From Apiosordaria backusii (taxonomy: Eukaryota > Ascomycota > Sordariomycetes > Sordariales > Lasiosphaeriaceae), in NCBI GenBank assembly GCA_030549205.1, contig JAUKTV010000007.1, forward strand, positions 1,828,080 through 1,892,079: 64,000 bases of DNA, in the 5' to 3' direction. A program made the translations under genes and the position numbers. How positions within the stretch are numbered: position 1 is the first letter of the stretch; each line of letters opens with the position of its first letter. Below are positions 57,043 to 64,000 of this stretch, piece after piece. The notes under the pieces are model-generated. The model was given only the letters and a program-made list of their open reading frames with translations. It made no database searches and was not told where the DNA came from.

Positions 57043-60000
57043 AGGACCACGAGCTACACATCAGCGAGGTCGCTGCGGCACAGAGGAGGGGCATGAAAGA
57101 CAAAAGATTGCGAGTGACGGCACGTTGGAAGAGTTTCCAAACGCAAGCACTCGTGGACAGTGGAGCAGAAGCGGACTTGATTTCACCAAGATTTGTACAA
57201 CAAGCCCGGGTTCCATGGAGAAAGAAGGAGGAAGAGGTCGTCATGAAAGGACCCTTCCCCACGCAGTTGGTGAGCAGAGAGACGCTACCACTGGACATCA
57301 CAGTGTCGGGAAAAACAACGACAGTGATTTTCGACATCGTGGACATGGGGCCAGAAAAGGACATGATCCTGGGGCAGCCATGGCACGAGGACTACAACCC
57401 AGACATCGACTGGAAGGATGGTGGCCACCTACGACCGAGGACATATCGGGAGTACCCAACCAACGATGGGAGATCAGGAGCACGGCAGGAGCAGAGTGCG
57501 GGACAAGCACCCTCCACGGCACCACCGCAAGAGACACGGGAAATATTAGTGTACTCAATCGACACAGGCGGCAAGATCGAAGAAGTAGGGTTGGTAGGAA
57601 CAGTTGCGTTGATGGAAATTGCGGCAGCAATGAAGGACAAATACGCCTACTACAACAACATACGGAAGGACGAGAAGAAGGGAGTGCCATCGGAGTATCA
57701 AGGACATCCGGTGTTCACGGCAAAACACCTTCAGGGTCTACCAGAGAGGGGACCATGGGACCATGAGATCAAGCTCAAGGAAGGAGCAAAGCTCAAGCTC
57801 TTCCAGGTCTACCACACCAACGACAAGCAGAGTGAGGAGTTACGGAAGTATTTGGACGAAAATATCAAGAGAGGACACATCAGACCATCCACATCGCCAG
57901 CTGGATATCCTGTTTTCTTCGTGCCGAAGAAAGATGGGAGTCCGCGACTGTGTGTGGATTATCGACAGCTGAATCAGGAGACGGTGAAGAACGGTTACCC
58001 ACTACCGCTGATTTCGCGATTGCGAAGTCAACTGTCAGGGGCACAATGGTTCACCAGACTTGATATGCCAGTCGGGTACGCGCACATACGAATCAAGGAG
58101 GGAGACGAATGGAAGACAGCTTTTCGCACGCCTTACGGGCATTTCGAGTACCTCGTTATGCCGTTCGGGCTCACCAATGCACCAGCAACTTTCCAGGCCC
58201 TCGTTGATCACACGATTCGCCAGTATCTCGACAAAACAGCAGTTTGTTACCTCGACGACGTTCTCATCTACTCACGCACTCTGGAAGAACACAAACAGCA
58301 CGTCAAGGAAATTTTGGACGCGCTACATGGAGCAGGACTATCGGTCAACAAGGACAAGAGCGAGTTCCATGTGCAGGAGACGGTCTATCTCGGGTATCTG
58401 ATCTCGCCGGGAGAAGTGCGAATGGAACCAGGGAAGATCGCGGCAGTCAAGGACTGGCCGAGACCACAGGGAGAAACACCCGAACGGCTGAAGACAAGAG
58501 TTCGAGAGTTTCTGGGGTTCACCAATTTCTATCGAATGTTCATACGGAACTACGGCGCCATTGCAAAACCATTGAACGACCTAACCAAGAAGGACGCCGA
58601 GTTCAAGTGGAAAGAAGAACAGGAAGAGGCTTTTCAGGCCATCAAAAACGCCATCGTGGCGGACCCAGTACTCAAGCTTCCGGATCCAGGACGACCTTTC
58701 GAAGTTGAGACAGACGCTTCCGACTACGCCATCGGAGGACAGCTAGGACAACGAGACCAGGACGGGAAGTTGCACCCGGTAGCATTCTTTTCGGAAGAAG
58801 CTGGAGGGACCACGCAAGAACTACCCAATCCACGACAAGGAGCTGCTTGCCATCATCGAGGCTTTTGAGGAATGGAGACCCTATCTCAGCGGTACCAACT
58901 ACGAGGTTCAGGTCTACACGGATCACAAAAACTTGAAGTATTTCACTACTACCAAGGTCCTCAACGCCAGCAAGGCAGGTGGTCAGAATTCCTGTCTGAG
59001 TTCAATTTTCAGATCCATTACAAGAAGGGATCCGAGAATGCGAGAGCGGACGCTCTAAGCAGAAGGGCGGACCACCACGAGGAGAAAGTGGCAGAAGAAT
59101 CACCACCCCTGCTGCAAGAAACAGCAGAAGGCACACTGAGGCATCCACTTCAGCAGTGGGCAGAATGTTGCGCAGTGTACCGAGAAGAATCAACGACCAC
59201 AGGTATCAGAGCAGTGTCAGCAACAACGACCAGGAACGATGGATGGAGTTGGAGTCTCTGGGGATTCAGAAGGACGACAACTACCGGCTTTGGTACAACA
59301 ACCGGGCCTACGTCGACCCAGAGCAGCGGAAGACACTGGTTCAGGAAATCCACGAGTCGAAGCTCGGAGGACACATGGGAGTGGCCAAGACGACAGAAAA
59401 GATCAAACAACATTTCAACTGCCAGGATTGGAAGAAGGACGTAGAAGAGACTCTACGGGAATGTGACCTCTGCAGAAGAACAAGGGCAGAAAGGCACAAA
59501 CCATACGGATTCTTGGAACCATTGCCAGTGGCAGAACAACCCTGGAGCTCGGTGTCAATGGATTTCATCACCAAGCTTCCAGTTTCCAAGGATACAACCA
59601 CAGGCGTCAAGTACGACAGCATCTTGACGGTAGTCGACAGGCTCACCAAGTGGGCGTATTCCTACCCCACAAAGAGACCTGGACGGCGGAACAGTTGGCG
59701 GATGTGGTGTTTCGGAACGTTACAGCGACACACACATGGCCAAGGGAATTCATCACGGATCGCGACACCAAGTTCGTATCGAAGTTTTGGAAGGCTCTGA
59801 TGGAGTCAGTGGGAGTGAAGAGCAAGACGTCGTCAGCGTACCATCCGCAGACAGACGGGCAAACAGAAAGACTCAACCAGATTGTGGAACAATATCTTCG
59901 GAACTACATCAATTTCGAGCAAGACAACTGGGTTGAACTCTTGCCAGCAGCACAGCTCGCGTACAACACGGCACCCACGGAAACGACAAAGGTTACGCCA

Positions 60001-60750
60001 TTCTTCGCGAATTACGGCTTTGAGGCAGATCTACGGCAAGGGCCAGAAGCAAGAGTGCCTAGAGCGGCAGTCAAGGCAGGCAAGCTGCACATGCTGCACG
60101 CCAGACTCAGGAAAGAACTCGAGTTCGTCAGAGAACGGATGCGCAAATATTACAACACAAAGCGGCTCGAGGGACCTCGCCTGAGGGAGGGAGATAAAGT
60201 GTTTCTGTCAACACGAAATTTGCGAACAAAACGACCAAGCAAGAAGCTGGACCACAGGAGAGTGGGACCCTTCACGGTCGAAAAGAAGATATCAGAGACA
60301 GCATACAAGCTCAAGCTGCCTGATACAATGCGACTACGATCAAACTCCTTTCACGTTTCACTCTTGGAACCGGCACCACGGACGGCTAATCTGGACACAC
60401 GTGTGGAGGCTGCAGACGAGGAAGAGGAGTACGATGTAGAAGAAGTGTTGGATTCTCGCATTAACAACAAACGGCTGGAGTACCTCGTTAGCTGGCTGGA
60501 CTACCCAGACACGGATAACTCATGGGAGCCTGCTACGAACCTCAACTGCCCTGAGAAATTGGAGGAGTTCCACCGGAGGAATCCCGGGCGGCCGAGGGCG
60601 ACGAAGGACCAAGGGGAAGTTGGGGGTCCAGGAATAAGTCGTCGGCAGGGGCAGCGGCACCAAGGTCAGGAAACGGCCAGTCAGGCAAGACCGAGGGCCA
60701 GTCGGAGAGGTCGGCACCAGGAGCAACGACGGCGGGGGGATCAAGTGTAG
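57000..60750 (+). CDS. pol: Pol polyprotein, frame interrupted by four 1-nt indels
   Basis: Read from the -1 frameshift site. Protease: ALVDSGAEADLIS. Reverse transcriptase: FVPKKDGSPRLCVDYRQLN, MPFGLTNAPATFQ and catalytic YLDD (about 58245-58256). RNase H: FEVETDASDYAIGGQL through TDHKNLKYF. Integrase: HHCC finger (HESKLGGH...ECDLC), first catalytic Asp in SVSMDFITKLP, second in FITDRDTKF, and Glu in HPQTDGQTERLNQ, a DD35E layout. A GPF-type module follows and a chromodomain closes the protein (EEVLDSRINNKRLEYLVSWL, DNSWEPATNL), marking a chromovirus. Frame breaks: one extra base near 58795, one lost near 58977, one lost between about 59160 and 59240, one lost near 59662. The last ~200 bases overlap the antisense gene tail to tail. 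Confidence 0.9.
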
Positions 60751-61116
60751 GCGCGACCTCGCCAATGATGGCAGCACCCCGTTCCGACAAGTGCCGCTTC
60801 TGTTGGCGAAGGCGGGACAAGCAAGCAACGGCTTCCTGCGCTTTGCGCGTAGCCTCTTCGGCTTCACGGTGGGCGTCCAGAAGTCGCTGTTCGGCAGCTA
60901 ACTCCGCTGAAGACAAACGATGGTGTTCGGCAACCAGGCGTTCAACTAAACAAGGTTAGCCGGAACACTAACAAGGGGGAGGACCAACCAACGTGTGGCA
61001 GTGGGAGTACCCGACGCGTCGCAGGTGCGGGCCCGACGCACACACTCGCCGCAACGAGAGGAACGCTCATGAAGACGACAAGTTAAGCCATGGGCGGCGC
61101 AAAAAGAGCAGGGCAT
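60542..61116 (-). CDS. Antisense Zn2Cys6 zinc-cluster/coiled-coil protein of the retrotransposon
   Basis: Two exons (61116-60993, 60945-60542; 47-nt intron with CTAAC branch and TAG acceptor; GTTGGT donor) give 175 residues. The N-terminus, MPCSFCAAHGLTC followed by RCGECVRRARTCD, has the spacing C-X2-C-X6-C-X8-C-X2-C-X6-C of a fungal Zn2Cys6 binuclear cluster. A coiled-coil helix follows (ERLVAEHHRLSSAELAAEQR through RLRQQKRHL), the normal dimerisation partner of such clusters, and then an acidic Pro/Asp/Trp-containing tail that resembles an activation region. It lies between pol and the 3' LTR on the opposite strand and its last 209 bases overlap the pol 3' end. An in-frame upstream ATG at 61233 is an alternative start. 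I recall similar short MPCxxC proteins scattered in fungal genomes; its function is unknown. DNA binding is an inference from the cysteine spacing. Confidence 0.8.
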
Positions 61117-61340
61117 GATGATGAAGCCTTCAAGATCGATAAAGGCAGCTAAAGCTAAACGACGACGGTGTTGCTGACTGACGTTCGGAGCAGGAGTCTG
61201 CAGGGACTTGGAAACTCTGAAGGGGTCAGACATGACGAACGTCAGTAGGAAGGAGAAGGTGAAGAAGGAGTACTTGCCTTGGGAATGGTGAGAAGAGAAG
61301 GAGAAGCAAAAGAGGACTTGGCCGCCGAGACGTCGGCCTG

Positions 61341-61350
61341 GGGAGGGAGC
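61341..61350 (+). other. Polypurine tract
   Basis: GGGGAGGGAG lies four bases before the 3' LTR (CATCG-TGTCAC), the expected site of plus-strand priming. Confidence 0.7.
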
Positions 61351-61354
61351 ATCG

Positions 61355-61757
61355 TGTCACAACCTTAACGTCGGGAACGGTGGAGCAGTGCAAGGTCACC
61401 AGCCAATCAGAACAAGGACACGGCAGCCCAGGCGAGCACGGATAATAAGACTGAGGGACACAGTGACCGCAGGAGCATAACCAATAGGGAAGCACAGAGG
61501 GATCATAGCGATCATTGTGATCATTGGGGAAGAGCGGAATGATCACCATGATCGGGAAAATCACAGGTCTATATATACGGAGGAACTAGGTAGCTGGTAG
61601 ATAGTTCCGCAGTATGCAATCACAGCTTGTATTCACGGTATCTTGTGTTTACATTGAGACATCTTGTTGTGCACTGTTTAGCTGCACCGAACCAATTGTC
61701 AGAAGTTACCTTCAACCGAGTATCCCTTTCAGAGGTTCTGTACAGGGGTTCGTCACA
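61355..61757 (+). repeat. 3' LTR
   Basis: 403 bases, no difference from 54427-54829 seen by eye. Confidence 0.95.
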
Positions 61758-63512
61758 AAAGCTATAATAATAATAAAAAGCACTATTATCTAAAAGGCAG
61801 AGTTTTATTTTAATATAAGGTATACCTTTATAGCTATCTTAATTGTAGTAAAATAAAAAAGTATATTAAAAAAGTAAGTTTTCATCTATATAAGAATTGG
61901 AATATTTTCTCCCAAAAATCCACATAAAGTCTCAGACCCTCTCTAAGAGTTGCATCTCGAGGCCCCACTTATATATGGGCCCACGTGATTGGCGGTGGGT
62001 CCCAGCCACAACCAGGATCGAAGAGAATGTCTGAGCTACTGAGACTAGGCAGACGTCAGGCAACCACTTTCCTCTCCGCAAGGTTGCTCGCTCCAAAGGA
62101 AGAAGGTAAGGCGGGTTCAGGGTAGGTGTGGTAATTCACTGCCAACCAGTCACATTGACTTCCCCCTTCCCGTCAAAGTCAAGAGTAGAAGAACGTGTCC
62201 TCAAAACAGAAACTGACCAAACCTCAAACCTCCAAAACCACAGCCTTCAACAACGTCAAAAGTTTCAACCCGTAATAAAACCTGCAGTTCCTCACTCAAT
62301 CCCCCCCATCAAATCATCCCACCGTGTCTACCTTAGTGCCAGCTTGCGACAACACGACCTGCAAAACATCCAGGTATCCCCATTAGGAACCCCTCACCCC
62401 CTCCCATCCAATCACAAACCCCTGACCACCCAACTCAAACTCGACGAAGCTTACGAGGCCTCCCCCCCCCCCCCAACGAACCCCTCACTCCTACCCAGCA
62501 CCGACACAACACCAACCGCATTTAATTCAGTGATCATAGATAAGCCAGCCTCGTCTGATCTTCTGCTTCATGGGTGATACAAGTACACACTATTTCCCAT
62601 TATCAACTACTTATGAACGACATTTATACCCCAACACACTCAACCCCCCAACTACAAACCCTCCTGAGCCCATGTTCCGCACATCTCTCTATTACATATG
62701 CAATTCTTTCCTTTACTGCAAAAAGAATGTTGCATGTGCAAGACAGAAAAATCTATGATATGCCATGTGTGCTGCGTGCTGTGCCCCATGTCCCCGTTGA
62801 AGTTGAAGAAAAACCGCAACAATACGGATAATAGGTGGTGATGTACACATCATACAATTGCATGTCATGCTCTTTCTTGGTCGTCCTTTCTGATCGGATC
62901 CTCAAGTCCCAAAGTCCCAAAGTCCGAGATCCTTAACTCCAGCCCCAACCCTAACCCACAATTGTTGATTGACCCCAGAACCAAACCCCTGAAAACCCAA
63001 GACAAAAAACATGAAGAATATGATTTTTCGAATGTCCTGAAGTCGTCGCTGCTGTTACTGATGCTCGCTGGGCGAGAGCCAACTTCACTCTCTTCTCTCT
63101 CCTCTCTCTATCTTCCGAGAGTCCCATCTTTCCCCTTCCGATCCACGGCAGCTCATGTCCAGTTGCCCGTATTGTGTCAATCCCCTTCTGAACGCAAAAT
63201 TAAAAGGTCGTAGTCTTCATAAACATTACACAGACACCCCCTCTTCTTTCCTTCGTCGTCAGCGCCGTCGGTCCCTGTCTGACCCATTCCCGTTCCCATT
63301 GTTCCGATCCCTACTAAAAGATCCCTAAGCCACGTAAGGGGATTACTGCTGCCGCCGCTACTTCCCTTTCCATATTATTGTTCCCAAAGAAGAAGACCCC
63401 TCCCTCTGCTGCTGCTGCTGTGATCCCTCCCAGACGACGTAAAGAGAAGAGAAGTAACTCCCCTGTTGTTGTTATCACTTCCACTGCTATTCCCGCCCCC
63501 AAAGAGCCCCTC
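61758..63512. other. Right flank of the repeat island and intergenic sequence
   Basis: 61758-61900 is AT-rich debris, then normal composition with a repeat-family end at 62030-62046. From 62060 onward there are only low-complexity open frames (poly-C at 62461-62473). The right end is the 3' UTR of the RING gene. No gene is called. Confidence 0.5.
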
Positions 63513-63992
63513 TCACCCCACGTCTCCTCCTCGGTCGCGAAGGACTTCTCTGCCGCGATGACCTCGAGTCGGTGTTATCATCCTCAGGCAAGCCCCCGGC
63601 GGTGAAACCGAACTACGGCGCTGACCAGCCATAGATCGAATCCGATCAAGACGCTCCTGATTTTCTTGCGGTGTTCGAATTCGGGTGGTAGCGTAGCTGA
63701 AGAATGGGCTCTGATAGCTAGACGTAGATCCTGACCCTCCTTCGTCTGGTCTTGAACTCGGTTGAGTCCAAGAGGGAGGAGATCCGAACAGCCGTGATGG
63801 CTCATTTTGTCGCTGTGGCTGTTGTGCCTGTGATGAATGAACCCGCCTGGTCAGCGGCTGGTGATCGCTGGCCGCTGTTATTACCGCTCCTGTTGTTATT
63901 GTTGTTTCTTGATTCTCAATCGGTTTCCGGCAAATAGGGCAAGTGTTGTGTTCCTTGAGCCATAAGACAACGCACTCGCCGTGATACCATGG
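63513..63992 (-). CDS. RING-H2 finger protein, 3' exon only
   Basis: The gene starts beyond the window on the minus strand. A TAG acceptor (63994-63993) opens an exon with PWYHGECVVLWLKEHNTCPI followed by CRKPI, the second half of a C3H2C3 RING (H..C...HNTCPxCR) of an E3 ubiquitin ligase. After it comes a disordered Ser/Arg/Gln/Pro-rich tail; the frame stops at 63513. A conserved-looking helix (ENQERLDRIRSM) lies near the end. Just after SSVSPPG the neighbouring frame continues as GLPEDDNTDSRSSRQRS, which would need one more G in the run at about 63596-63600, so the true end may differ. Confidence 0.8.
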   Translation of the reverse strand, partial: PWYHGECVVLWLKEHNTCPICRKPIENQETTITTGAVITAASDHQPLTRRVHSSQAQQPQRQNEPSRLFGSPPSWTQPSSRPDEGGSGSTSSYQSPFFSYATTRIRTPQENQERLDRIRSMAGQRRSSVSPPGACLRMITPTRGHRGREVLRDRGGDVG

Positions 63993-64000
63993 CTACATGC

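Larger units (their letters stand above)
54427..61757 (+). mobile_element. Complete Ty3/gypsy chromovirus with an antisense accessory gene
   Basis: A 7,331-bp element bounded by 403-bp LTRs that read identically, starting TGTCACA and ending GTCACA, with AAAG on both sides (54423-54426, 61758-61761) as a probable target duplication. Order: 5' LTR, self-priming-type PBS, gag (54883-57042), -1 frameshift signal (57000-57031), pol (protease, RT, RNase H, integrase, chromodomain; to 60750), antisense Zn2Cys6 gene (61116-60542), polypurine tract (61341-61350), 3' LTR. Base composition is normal and there is no RIP, unlike the AT-rich sequence it sits in, so it arrived recently. Pol is broken by four single-base indels as sequenced. 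Confidence 0.95.
52863..62046. other. Possible older TIR element split by the chromovirus
   Basis: GTCTCAGTAGCTCAGAC at 52863-52879 faces its reverse complement at 62030-62046. Between them, outside the retrotransposon, all sequence is RIP-like (52863-54426 and 61758-62029, about 1.85 kb). No target duplication was found, so the boundaries are tentative. Confidence 0.35.

Overview
The window looks like a filamentous ascomycete chromosome, probably a Sordariomycete (Sordariales-like). The genes carry short spliceosomal introns of about 47-121 nt with CTAAC/CTGAC branch sites. The gene set includes a PRC2 EED-type WD40 protein, a fungal complex I 29.9 kDa-type subunit and a two-PAS protein. Several intergenic blocks are extremely AT-rich and stop-ridden, as expected after repeat-induced point mutation (RIP). 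All exon models were drawn by eye from splice signals and reading frame.

Layout. Bases 2-415 hold the 3' end of an unidentified gene. 3.4-6.7 kb: a multi-KH RNA-binding protein (+). 9.7-10.8 kb: a Yip1-domain Golgi membrane protein (-). 12.2-14.3 kb: a two-PAS protein (-). 15.55-18.15 kb: a RIP-ruined DNA transposon with 36-bp perfect terminal inverted repeats. 20.8-22.6 kb: EED homologue (+). 22.8-24.4 kb: Rrn11-like Pol I factor (-). 25.0-25.8 kb: complex I subunit (-), divergent from a metallophosphoesterase gene at 26.3-27.5 kb (+) that carries two 1-nt frameshifts. 27.9-28.4 kb: tRNA-like sequences. 29.6-32.4 kb: Ncl1/Trm4 tRNA m5C methyltransferase (-). 33.1-34.8 kb: mitochondrial Obg GTPase Mtg2 (-). 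36.7-37.6 kb: an unidentified Cys-motif protein (+). 40.6-44.1 kb: Hrq1 helicase (-). 44.8-46.6 kb: RanBP3/Yrb2-type protein (-). 47.5-49.0 kb: signal-peptide single-pass membrane protein (-).

From 49.1 to 62.05 kb lies a repeat island. It holds AT-rich debris, a foldback, minisatellites and one small orphan gene (51.3-52.3 kb). Nested in it is a complete, un-RIPed Ty3/gypsy chromovirus (54,427-61,757) with 403-bp LTRs that read as identical. The window ends with the 3' exon of a RING-H2 protein (-).

The chromovirus is the most interesting object. It shows, from sequence alone, a likely self-priming primer-binding site, a textbook -1 frameshift cassette between gag and pol (GGGAAAA, 6-nt spacer, 6-bp GC stem), a long Cys/His-containing Gag extension, and a spliced antisense gene between pol and the 3' LTR. 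The antisense gene encodes a Zn2Cys6-spaced zinc-cluster plus coiled-coil protein. The U3 promoter has a cluster of GATCAT/TGATCA palindromes that could be sites for such a protein. The element therefore reads as a retrotransposon carrying its own transcription-factor-like gene. Pol itself is interrupted by four single-base indels, which may be sequence errors. Similar 1-nt losses appear in the metallophosphoesterase gene.
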